In this document: piece after piece, positions 12,896 to 24,866 of the stretch | How the letters are laid out: every line of letters begins with the position of its first letter | Position numbering within the stretch: the stretch's first letter is position 1 | Assembly: GCA_023055505.1 (NCBI GenBank) | Contig: JALIRH010000004.1 | Coordinates: 34,105,502 to 34,169,501, forward strand | DNA: 64,000 nucleotides | Direction of reading: 5' to 3' | Source of the DNA: Callipepla californica brunnescens | Lineage: Eukaryota > Chordata > Aves > Galliformes > Odontophoridae | Notes under the pieces: model-generated | What the model was told of the DNA's origin: nothing | Databases searched by the model: none | Seen by the model: only the letters and a program-made list of their open reading frames with translations | Program-made: the position numbers and the translations under genes

Positions 12896-13949
12896 GTTGT
12901 GGCCTCCTAATTAGGCAGTCACCAGGCTGATACATTTTCACAAATTAAACTGTATAGATTAATTACTAGAGATGTTCTCAATTTAGACACATCACTTCAG
13001 CCAGTGTATCTCAGGTTGCCCTGTGCACTTTCTGCCTCATCTCTTAGCTATTTTTAAGCTTATCCCCTCCTGATTTCTAACTTCCTTTATATGCATTGTT
13101 TAGAATTCATGAACATACCACTTCCATGTTTTGCAACACAGTTGAAACAATATGTGCAAATTACATTGAACTTAGCTTTTGGTTAAGCCTAAACTGTATC
13201 TGTCTGAAAATGAAGAAGCATAAATATTGAAACTTTGAAAGTAAATTAGCAGATAATTTTTAGATCAATATTAGTATAAGATGGGATGCTGCAGACCATG
13301 ATGGAATATGCAGTTGACCCCAGTACTAAAGTATTGCAGAGAAATATGAGTAATCACTACTGTATTTTCTTGGAACAGTAGGACAGTACTGAAGAGAAGA
13401 GGAGGTAGGTAGTTGCACACTGGCAGTGAGAACAACTGGCAGTTTTTGTGGGGTCTTCAGGTCTAGGATTACTGAGAATAGGAGATTATGTGTCAAATTA
13501 ACAGTTTCAAAGGGGTAGAATGTCACTAGTCTGAAGTAAAGGCAGTGCCACTGTTGGGGAGAAGGTATTTTTCACAGAGCTTTCTTGCCTTTCCTTTCTA
13601 GTGAGCACTATCAGTCTGTCAAATTTTATGAACCATAAAAAATCACCCAACTTATTAAGAGAAAACTAGTAATAAAAGCTTAATAATTTTCCTTTTTCTG
13701 ACAAGTTGCAAATATGAAAACAGGTTCTCAGAGATAGTTGTCTGACTCCTACATGTACTACCCAAATGCTCTCTGGTAATACTTTTGGTCATTTTTTCCC
13801 ACTAAGACTTTGTATTTATTTCTGCCTCTGACAACTGTTTGAAAAGTTGTATGCCTTCTGCGCAGTGGTATATTATGGATGATGTATTAGGAGTCATATA
13901 TCCAGCATGCCTTCTTTGCGAGTACCTAATAACTGTGCCTCTGCTCCAT

Positions 13950-13966
13950 AAAAAAAAAAAAAAAAA
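13950..13966. repeat. A17 run
   Basis: Seventeen consecutive A. No gene-like sequence upstream supports a retroposed tail. Confidence 0.9.
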
Positions 13967-16304
13967 GCCTGTGGCAGGTTTATTCATCTTTTTATTTTCT
14001 TGCTGAGGTCTTCTCCCTGCTGAAAAAAAACTCCTTTCCACTCTAATCTCTTTCGCTTGTCTGGTTTGTAAATACCTGATGACTTTCAGTTGCACTGGCA
14101 TTGATAGGAATTGTTTATGAACATGCCCCACAGACTGCTGGTCACAGAAGGGAGACATTATACATTCTTTTGTTTGCAAGTATCAAGCAGAAGTTTGGAA
14201 ATTCAGAAGGAAAGGCAAGAAAAGTGCAAAAGTTGTCCTTCCTTTCAACAGCAGGAGAGATGCTGTATTAAAATCACTTGAAATGTAAGTCAATACATGC
14301 TTCTGAAGGCTTTATTTTTGATCTGATATGAAGTAGCTAGAGGCATGTGGTCTAGCTCAACTGAGCTTCCTGCCTGATTCCTGTGGAAGGAAAAGCTTTG
14401 GTGGTTTTGGGAGTTTCTCATAATTTACTCTCTCAAAACACTATACACTCATGCATTTTCTGTGCATGATGGGAAATAAATCCAAAACAGACAGGTTTCA
14501 TGGAAAAGCATATTGCAGGGAAAGGTGTTCAGCACCTTAATATGGATGAGCAAAAAGGCCAAGAGGGAAAGAAAGGAGTGATCTGTTTGGTTGCTTAGCA
14601 AAAACTCAACAGATGCATCTTTCCCTCCCATATAGGCCAGCACTAATTGTATATTTAGGAAGAGGGCAAAGGTTAAGACTTTGCCTTTGATTAGGGATCT
14701 TCAATAAATTCACGAAGTGTAGTACATTGTCACATGCATCTCCTTACAGTGCTCTTGAAATGACCACATACAGTTTGCCCAGAGAGTAGACACAAGTTCA
14801 GTCATCTTCTGTCTGTTGTAGATATCTTTCAGAACCATACATGTGCTCATGTCTGTGTACTACACCCTCCTACATGTTATATTAATCACCCACAACCATC
14901 AATGCTCTCAGGTAAAGAAAACTGTTTCCCATAAGCAGCGATCTCATTAAGCAAACTGTAGGTACTGAGAAACACAAACGTAATTCCACACTTAGACTTC
15001 ACATACATAGTAGACAGCATACCATGTGCACACACATATCAGGATGACATTAGCATAGCCCTTAAAAAGCTTTATAATCATCTGCAAGTGAAGGCACAAG
15101 GATCACCTCCAGAAAATCTAAATCTTCGTCTTTTATAGGAGAATGCAGAAAGATTGTAAACCCTATAGAGGGGACTTTGTACCAGAGAGATAATGGGGGT
15201 TTGTAAATTGATCTAATAGCAAGCACTTGAATATGATTTAGGGCTTCTGTGCAACTTTAATTTCATATCAGTGCTTTTCTCTTTCACACCATTTCCTTTT
15301 TAGCTCTGATGTGGATAGGAAGAGCTCATGTAAATTGTAGGCAGAGGGTGATGATTGCTTTACTGGAAAGAGCTCTTAATGAGGCAATTTGTTCTGCTGG
15401 GCTGATACGTGCTAGCTCTCCATAACTGTTTAAAAAGCTGGTAGCAGCAGTCTTCTTCTATTATTGTAAAAGTACATCTCAGATAGCTCTGCTCTTGCCA
15501 GCTTTGCCTGAGGGTCCTTTTTCTTCTAGTTCTCTTGAGAGAACTTCTGTCACAGAAAGGTGGAGCATCCAGGTTCAGCATTGAGCTCTGCTTCAACTGA
15601 GCTGTGGTGAGCAGTGAGAAATCTTATGGCCACTGTTAGGCTGCTGTTTTTTAACCTAGTGTTATACTTCACATTTCTTTCTCATTGACCTTCTGGTCAG
15701 TGTGCACTGAACTGTGTAGTTTTACTTATTAGATTGCTTCATAATGCTGATATTCAACTCCTTGCAGTATATTCCTCATTTTTAATCTTTGGCTAAAACA
15801 TAAACCTTATCAGTATACTAGGGGTGAAGAAAACCTGTATGTTATAGTGATAATTTTAGAGATTTATTTTATTGCCACTGTTTGCTCTCTGGCTGCAGTC
15901 ATCCACCTAAAGCCTATGCTGTTAGGTGCTACAGAGTGATTCTTAATTATGGCATGGAGCTTGGAAAATAAAAAGTAGAGTCTTATTGTTGCAGAATTGA
16001 CCACTGCAGAAACATATAATAGAAACAATAAGAGCATTTTATCTAAAGAATAGTATGATACAGTATTTTTATCATTGAGTTTCAGTATTGCAAGATGTGA
16101 GGCCAGTAATTGGTATGGTGCACTGAATTTTTTGTAGAGATCTTTATTGTAACAACTCAGAATGCTTTAAAATTCAGCCTTCTTACCTGTCTTAGAAAAA
16201 ATGCAATTTTATCCAGAGTTATGGCCATTTAAGTGCATGTGAGCAATGATGAAAATTCAAGACCTGTGTCTTGGGAGAATGGAGTCTGTTCATTCCTGGT
16301 ATTA

Positions 16305-16420
16305 ATTTCCTATGTGATCTTAGGGAAGATAGCCACTTGGTGCCTTGGTTCCCCTCCTGAAAGTGAGGTTAATAGTCTTTAGTATCAGTTATGAGGATAA
16401 ATCATAAAAGATGTTCAGGT
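16305..16420 (+). mobile_element. MIR-like (CORE-SINE) remnant, sense
   Basis: Reads 'tatgtgatcttagggaag', 'cacttggtgccttggtt', 'ctcctgaaagtgaggtt', 'aatagt', then 'atgaggataaat'. This parallels the MIR core and 3' region (gtgacctt-gggcaag, cctcagtttcc, aaaatgagga, gaggattaaat). Diverged, but the order of blocks is right. Confidence 0.55.
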
Positions 16421-19006
16421 TCAATGGTAGTCGTGGCACTGTAAGTCTAATATCAGAGCCAGGAGCAGAAACCTGAAATTAGAGTTTCTGTCTCTGACTA
16501 AAATAATGAAATTACACTTGATCTATAGCTTTATATTTGGCAAAGTTAGATAACAGAACACATCATGCATTAGTTCTATGAGATCTACAACATCATAGCT
16601 TTTTATCACTACTAGTGTCATGGTAACTCCTACTAAACTCTGGGTTTCTCAGCTGATGTTCTGTGTGCCAGATATTACTGCCTACAGCCCAGAACTCGAA
16701 CTCTCTTTACCTTCAGAAGTGTCATTCATGTTACTCTGGGCCTTGCTTTTGTTTTCACAACCTCTGCTATGATTCATCTCGGAATGTAGTCTCCTTTTTC
16801 TTCCCTGCAACAGATGCCAATGATACTAACCTATTAAATACATTTAAGCGCTCTTTGGGTAAAGGAGAGGGAAAAAATCTCTATTTTTGTTGGAATCATC
16901 ACTGTACATTGTAATTACTTTTTGCATTTCAGAACGACAAGGCCCTGGCCATAAGGAAAAACATACAGGATTTGTGCAGAATCATAAATGCTATTCTGCT
17001 CTGAGGTTCACAAGTTCAGTCTCCTTAAAGAGCTATGCAGACATCTTTCTGCTCTGCAACTAGAATTCCTCAAGTGTCTGCTGTAGAGCTAACATTTTCA
17101 AGCAATCATTTATGAATGTATTTTTTTCTCATCGCTCTTTTGTAATATAATAGCCAAGATCTTGAGGCCGTTGAGGAGTCAGCTAGGGATAGAATGGTAG
17201 AAGACTGGCACTAATTATCAGATTTGGATTTGTTTGAGGGAGCTTGAAAGGTTTTAACTCCTCAGCCTTCCTTCTTTTTAATCTCTAGCTGAAGTGTTTC
17301 ACTTCTCATGGCATTGCTGCAGGAATGTGTGCCAATGCACAGGAAAGGAAAATGGGGAGCAGAGTTACTCTTCCCATGGCTGCTGTCTTGCTCCAATTAA
17401 TAGGAGGGAGCTAAGGTTCTTTTGCTATATGTGTACCCAACAGCAAGATTAAGACACAGTGAGACCAGTTTATTACAAATCCTAGTTGCTTAGAGAGATG
17501 GGGAAGGGAAGGCAGGCAATAGAAAAGAGAAAGGAAAGAAAAGCAAGAAGTCTTTGAAGAAAGCAAGACAGAGATAGTCACTGCCAGGATTGCAACATAG
17601 CTCATAGTTCAGGTGCTGATCTACAGTAGTGACGGGTTGTTGGGTTGTTGAAGGTTTCAGTTGATGGCAACAATTACCAATAACAGTACAAACTTATTTG
17701 TAAGTCCAAAGTGTTTGAGTCAGCTCTTTTTGGAGTGACAGTTCCTGGCTTTTGGATCTCAGCAGGAATTTCTTTGTTCCCATCTTCCGGGCCTAGCAAA
17801 CTGAAGTCAGCAGATAAGAGGGAGCAGGGAGATGCCAAATTGTACCTTGCCTTCACAGGATATAATGGTATCATTCCCCAATCTCCCGTGCCAGTTATTT
17901 GGTCACAGGCCAGATCTTCTTCCAGTAAACACTCCTGAGCACCTCCTTTCAAAGGCAAACACCTCCAAAAGAAATGCTTTCAAACTGTCCACAAAGAGAC
18001 GCCGGCCGTGTGACATCCACCACTTGCCTCCTAGATAAGCCAGAGTCTTATCGCAAAGAAGTGCCTCAGAAATCAAGCTTTGAGACATGAGAACAAACAA
18101 TTGTCTTTCACAGCTGCATCAAGCCATCAGGATGTGGCTTCTGTGTTGCCTTTTGTTTCTCAATCAAGTCATGAAAATTGATGCAAGCAGCTTTGAAATC
18201 AAGATTAAAGCAAAGATTACTTGGTCTCTTTTGTCTCTTTTGGGAATATCATCCTTAGTATAATGGCACATGTAGGAGGACCTTTTACTCTGACCTTTGA
18301 AAAAGCACTCATAAGAGACACGGCATTTGCACAGTCACTGTCCTTTTGTATTTAAGATCCACTTTAGTGGTTGTATTTTAAGGATATTAGTCATTTTCTA
18401 GTGACTATGTAGAAGAGCATCTATGTATTTAAAAGAAGCTTAGATTACAAACGTGATCACATTTAACCTATTGTTTGCATCAAATCACAGGATTTTTAAG
18501 GTGATTGCTAAACCTCTTTCTGGTAACTCTGGGTGCACTTCAGACAAGTGGTCAATAACCTAATAAATAGCCCTCTTGTAAGCCATTGTGTGCCCTGAGG
18601 GACACTGGTGAATTTTTTCCTCTCATTCCAGATAAGTTCTGCTTGGCACCAGCCCTCACACTTTCCAATTGAATCAGCACACCACCTTTCACTGATGCTG
18701 CATGTCAGTCCCCAGGATTTAGAGGGACCTGCTTTTCAGTCTGGAAGCTGGAAAACATTATACTTTTCTCTGTGTACTCCAATTACTCTTTCTTTGGGAA
18801 AATTAACTTGTTCTTGCATTCCGATGAAAACCGGTATATACCACTAGGACTGCTGACTTCTCAGGATGCTTTGCTGTACACAGCAGCTGCCATTCCTGCT
18901 TTCATACCAGGACAGTTTTAATATCAAGCAGAATGCAAAAGACAGGCAGAGAGGAGGTCTGAATGCTAAATTCAGCTGCAAGTCTGGAAAAGTTCAATGA
19001 GTTCTT

Positions 19007-19060
19007 TGTGTGTGTGTGTGTGTGTTTTGTTTTGTTTTGTTTTTAATTATTATTATTATT
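19007..19060. repeat. Compound microsatellite (TG)n-(TTTTG)n-(ATT)n
   Basis: About nine TG units, then three to four TTTTG units, then a short ATT run. Confidence 0.9.
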
Positions 19061-20284
19061 CTTTCCTGCCACTGGTTATTAAACTTCTCAAGTGATGGCT
19101 GCAAGCCCCAGGAGGGTTCCAGGTGAAAATCGCTCAATCTTTTCCCTTGCAGGCCTGATGTGGGCAGAGTCAGTATGTGTGCAAGCTCAGATTCCCAGGG
19201 CTCTGCAATTTGGCTTCACCTCTGCAGGAATGCGGGGCTATGTGGTGGCAGCACAGCCATCTGTTTCAGCAGGGTGTTCAGCTCAGCTACATTATTCTCC
19301 ACACTCTGATTAATTGCAGCTGTGTACAAACTAGTTTTCTCAAAAAGCTCTCAAATTAACAGCATAAGCATTAAACCTCACACACACAGACAAAATAAGA
19401 ACGATAATGTAAATGTCCAGCTTGGAGAACTAGTCTTATCTTGGGCTTGTAGTGATGGCACATCATGAGTGATCATAGTCTTTTCCAATGGCTGAGTTGC
19501 TACTTCTTTCTTGTCAGAAGCTAATTAAAGCCCCAGCATGGTGCTAGAAGCAGGAGGCTTCCAAGAGATGATGACAGGGACACAACAATTGTACCTGTAC
19601 TTTCAGAGCCTAGGATAGATGGTGCTTTTCTGTGATGGGAGAAGACATTCTGGGCAGTGTACGTGGCCAGGTGCAGACAGCTGTGCACACTCCCTGAGCT
19701 AGCTGCAACAGAGAGGCCATCTGGATGCATTAACATAGGACAGTGCCCACATAAAATGTCCAGCTGTGAGGCAAGACATCTTTTCACAGGCACGGCTATG
19801 AAGTAGTGCATGTAATCGTCTTTGGGATCAGAGCTGGCTCAAAACAGAGGTTCGGCTGTTTGCACCGTGCTGCCAAGTGCTCTGCTTGGATCAAGGCTCT
19901 CACCATTGACTTGTCCAGTTTGCTCGTATGAGATTCAGAACTATAAAGAGCTGAATAGTCTGGCCAGCCCAGGAAGGCTCTTAAAAGTGTGCTGCAATAA
20001 GGAACTACACCAGCTGTCTTTCTAAAGCAAGACTAATCATGTCAGGTTGCTCAGGGCTGCATCCAGTCAAGAACATCTCCAAGATGGAAGCCCTGCCTCA
20101 TGCTGTGTGTGGTATGCAGTGGAAAAAATCTATTTTGTTTCATGTATTAGAAAATATGACTTCACGGACTAATGTGATATAAAAGTGTCTTAAGACATAT
20201 CTCACAGCTGGAAAGTTTTATTATATTTCATCTTAATTTATTATCACTTACAAACAAGTAATGCTCTGTGCTTTTCTAAGAATT

Positions 20285-20405
20285 TCTATGGCTGATTTTA
20301 AAGTGTTTAACAAACAGTAACTCATGATGGCAATATTATCTGCCCCTAAGATGGATTTAGTTTTCATCATTTTAAAGGGAGAGAAACTGAGGCAGAAAAG
20401 AGCCT
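20285..20405 (-). mobile_element. MIR-like (CORE-SINE) remnant, antisense
   Basis: The + strand shows 'aaagtgtttaacaaacagta', 'actcatgatgg', 'catcattttaaaggg' and 'gagaaactgaggcag'. These are the blocks of a reversed MIR in the expected order. Confidence 0.55.
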
Positions 20406-20518
20406 CATGCTGTACTCCTGATCTGACAGTGAATACAATGGAAGAGACGAGCATAAAGAAATGAGTGTGTCAGATTCCAAGCTCTACTAGGCCTATAGCT
20501 TTCTTTCAAAGCACCAAG

Positions 20519-20522
<4 letters not shown>

Positions 20523-20554
<32 letters not shown>
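20523..20554. repeat. A32 run
   Basis: Thirty-two consecutive A, the longest homopolymer in the window. No retroposed body is evident on its 5' side. Confidence 0.95.
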
Positions 20555-20556
<2 letters not shown>

Positions 20557-21117
20557 AGAACATGCAGAGAATGCATACAAACACTGCATGCAGGGTGCAT
20601 TTCAATAAATGTTTTGCTCAGAAGTTTGAAACTTAAAATGATACTCAGTGTGCTAACTCTTATTATTCTTTTCCTGAAGAGAACATACACCAGAGATAGT
20701 TTGTTTCTCGTGATTAGTAAGATTGAATATTCATTCTATACAAACGACTGCGGAATTAACAATACATTACAATTACATGTGCCCTCAAATGGGAACACTG
20801 ACTTATTACTTGTTTCAAGTAAAATAATTACTTACAGGAGTGACACATTGATTACTAATTCTTCAAGAAGTTATTATGCATTACTATTTGAAAAACAAAG
20901 ACTTCAAGTCAGAAATATAATTCTTACTAGGTGTTCCTCAATTTAATAAGTGATTTTGACTCAAGTAATTGCTTTGTTAAAAATGTGTTGAAAAAGTCTG
21001 AGTTTACTTTGCTAATGCCATATAATAAAGCAACTAGTATTAATAATAATTATAAAGCTAATAGACTGCTGGGCATGAAATCCTGCTTTTTATTGGCTAC
21101 CGTGAATATAACATTTA

Positions 21118-21151
21118 AAACTTTTGATCAGTTTAAACTTTTGATCTCTTT
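21118..21151. repeat. 17-bp tandem duplication
   Basis: Two copies of aaacttttgatc + 5 bases, 15 of 17 identical, followed by the start of a third (aaact). Confidence 0.85.
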
Positions 21152-23503
21152 AAACTGGCCAGATCCAGAACCACAGGAATGTAAACAGTGGCTTTTCGTT
21201 GTTATATTTTTTTTTATTCTTAATGCTGATATGTGGATGAGAACACAAACACTTTGAAGGTTATATGGACAATGTGGGAGTTGAAAACCTCCCATGTAAA
21301 CTTTTCAGGTTTCTTATGATTCCGTCTTAACTGGTTTCATCCACCAAAACATCCCCTTACGAATTTTGACCACTAAGATGTGAATGATAATGTGATTTGC
21401 CCTAGAAACAGAGATTAAACAAAACTAGGTCTACCTCACCACGGTCTCACCATGAGCTCCAGTATAAAAAAAGCATTGGGCCTTAATGATAGCCATTCGG
21501 GATTCCCAGTCTTGTGCTTAGTGGAATCACATCAAGTTCCCTGCTAGATCAGTAGTAGGAAATAGAGTAACTGGTACGAAGACCTCACAGTGGGCAGATT
21601 GGAATCATATACAATCTATTTTAACCTTATTTTTTATTATTGTTTTGATTTACTTATGTAGTTGGATAATGGGATTGATATATCTGAGAGAGAGATGCTA
21701 ATCCCCAGACCAGTACTAGTTCATGGTCTCAATTAGCTGTTAAGAGATTATTCCTCTCTCTGAAAGCTGTATTAATTTATTTTTAATTTTTTTGAGAGTG
21801 TCCCAGGCTAAAAGAAAATACTTTTTGAGTATATCCAGAAAACATATTTTTCTCTTATTTAAAATACCAGAGGGGATTTTTTTTCACAGTGTTACATCCC
21901 ATTATCATCTAAGTAAATGTATATTTCTATGACTGGCTACCTACTGCTGGGAACAGCTGCAAAGGAGGCTGTTAGAGCAATGCTGGAGCTGCAAATATCT
22001 TTATAGGGGTAGTTCTGATGTGCTCACTTGGGGACTCTTACTTTCCAGACATACAGACTCCTGGTTTTGGTCCAAATTAAGGAACAAAAAAAGGATGGCA
22101 CCTAAAATAGAAGAGAGTTTGGTTTGTTTTGCTAAAAGACACAGAAATGCCATTCCTTCTGTGCAAGAGCTGCTTCTGAAAAGTCATTTCATGGTTAGAG
22201 AGCTGGCAGGGTGCCACAGCAGAAGACAGGGATCTTTCTCCTCTGGTACATAGTTTTTAGTATTTTCTATAGTTCAGGGAAATATATAGTACTTTCATAA
22301 AGGACCAACGTGTATTTCACCTCTGTACTCATAGAAATATAAAATTCTTATTTTGAAGTTTGTCATTAGTTTATATCTATGGAATCTCAAGATCTGACTT
22401 CTTTGCTTTTAGCCGGTAAAACCTAAGAGACTGCCAAGTATCTGGAGTAATTTTCTGCTCATACCTGCTTTTCAGAAGCTATTCCATGGGGCCACTACTT
22501 GAAAGTGCAGAAACAAGGAAAGCCTTATGAAAAGAGAGTGTGTGTTATTCAGGAAGGCAGGCAAAAAAAGTCAACTTTCTATAGTATAGGAATGCCTAGG
22601 AAAGTGATCTGTGACAGAAAGACCTTTTTGTGTATCAGATTTCAGGAAATCTGGTTCTCATAATTTTGCCCTGATGTGGCAGGACACAGTTGTTTCATCA
22701 ACCCAGATGATGTTTGCCTGATACGTGATTAAAAATAAGGCAACGTTCCCCAACCCCAACAGTAACATTGTAGTAGAGACCTTTAATAATCCTTCCTTTT
22801 TGCTGTTTCATCACCCTCTCTCACGCACGCAAAGGCCACTAGTAAGAAAGTGAAGTGAGACAAAGGGACGTCCTGGCATACAGCAGATGGTTAAACTGCC
22901 ACTGGGGATATCTTCTGCCACATTAGCATGGTTTTCACACAAGTCCTGCCATTTTAATTTAAAGATCTTTAATCTGCATATGAGAATTAACTGCTTGTCT
23001 CTATTCCACGAACCCTCTTTATAATTATGCAAATGGACCAGCACAAGGGATAAAGAAGTAATTTTATTAATTTCATAATTATTTTGTTAAAATTAAAGAC
23101 ACCAATGACAAAAGGTACTGGTGATATACCAAACACTAGCAACAGGTTCAAGAGATATATGCTTAGCCTCTTTAACAATTGAAAACCTTTATTTTGTTTT
23201 GGGTTCCATTGACAAAGCTACTTTGCTCATGTAAGTGCATTGAATGGCCAACCCAAAAGTGGTATTTTATTTTAGTTCTGATAATTTCTACACAGCTTTC
23301 TTTATAGAATCTCCCCAGTGAAAGTCAGTATGGCTTGCTACCGAGAAGGAATGCTTCATATTCTGAAATAAGCCAATCACTTCATCCAGGGCTGACTCTC
23401 CTTCAGCCTGTTTGTGTAAAACATATTCTGGCTTGAGTAGCTGCTTCAGTGGCTGTCAGAGAGTTAAGAGTCATGATCAGTTTCTCCTCTTCTAGGAAGT
23501 CTC

Positions 23504-23548
23504 ACTTTTTTTCTTTTTTTCTTTTTCTTTTTCTTTTTTTTTTTTTCT
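23504..23548. repeat. Pyrimidine tract (T with spaced C)
   Basis: Forty-five pyrimidines in a row, mostly T with C every five to eight bases. Confidence 0.9.
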
Positions 23549-24829
23549 GGAAATAACTACTGATGAGCTTGGGGCTTCATGTTTAATGAGAAAAGGAATT
23601 GTGTTTGAAATATGACATTTTGTCCACTCTTTCTGAATAGTGTTTTAAAATTTCTTCGTTGTTCTGTCTTCAGTGGTGCTCACCTTAACTTTTTAGAAAA
23701 GTCAATATGAAGCATTGATCTCCTTTGCAGCAGTGCAGAGGCGTGCTCTCACACAATGTGATTATATTTTATATAATAACATTCATGTAAATTAGAAACC
23801 CAGGCTTCACACACGCTGATTTCAGGGTTGGAAGAGGCAAGTTGATGGTAAGTACATTCCCAAGTGTGGGCTTTGATTCTCAGAGTTTTACAATTTTATC
23901 AGTATGCCACTTAAGTGGGAGAAGTTTCAGGAACAAACAGTCACAAAGATCTGTATTTTGTCTGTGGTATCTCCTATAGGATATTAATTTTTATTTACTT
24001 TCCCTTTTATTATGAACTATACCTTAGGAAAAGCATGAGTCTCTAATAGTCATATCCAGGGTTCCATAATTTAATATTTTTGTGTTGACATGATTATACT
24101 GATGTCTAGATTTATCTGTCTCCCTTTGTCATTACAGTGTGAATTCCTTTCCCTCCAGGCCAGGTTAACTTGGTCATGCTATACAGACAATAGGAGAAAA
24201 TGTAATTTTTCTCACTCTGAAGAGCCAACCCAGCTGTAGTAGTTCTGCTAAAAACTTTAAATGTAATACACGATGAAGATGCCAAGTGCTGATGTGCCTG
24301 GTCTGGTCATACTGACTTAATTTTAACCTCACCCCAGCAATAAGCTGTTAGTAGTGCCCATTCTCTATGTAGGAACCTCTGGATTTCAGCCCAGGATGCC
24401 ATACCTTATCAGATGAGCACATCACTTTTCAGGTCTTCCTCCTCATGAATTCCTAAGGACATTTCTGAGCCTGAAAAAAAGACCTCTTTCCTTGCTCACT
24501 CTTCCTATTCCCCCTCTTTCTTTTCACTCCTGTTTTATTCTACTTTTTCTAATCCCCTTGACTTTCAAGGCAAAAAGGAATAAAGTCTGCTGAGAAATGG
24601 ATTTTCCCTTCAGGGCAATGCAGACTTCAAAAGAAAATCAGTTATTTCAAGAGAGGAAAAAAAATCTAATCATCAAGAGCAATAATTACTTTCTAAATAT
24701 TAGTATGGCAGATAAGGAGAGCAGAACTGAAGTGGAAAGTGAGGCTTTCTCAGTTATTCATTATATTTAGTTTGTAAGTTTGGAATTTCTAAGGACTCAC
24801 TCTGTATTGCATCTCTGTAATGTATTTAT

Positions 24830-24866
24830 CAGAACCGATAACTTATCGAGACAGTTATCAGTTCTG
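24830..24866. other. Hairpin-forming inverted repeat
   Basis: Two 14-bp arms (24830-24843 and 24853-24866), 13 of 14 matched, around a 9-nt loop. Confidence 0.7.

Noticed and set aside
13802..14179. 125-codon frame on the minus strand
   Set aside because: It contains a poly-F run from the A17 tract and no domain.
20614..21257. Two adjacent frames of 108-110 codons, + strand
   Set aside because: They lie in AT-rich unique DNA, are in different frames, and resemble no protein.
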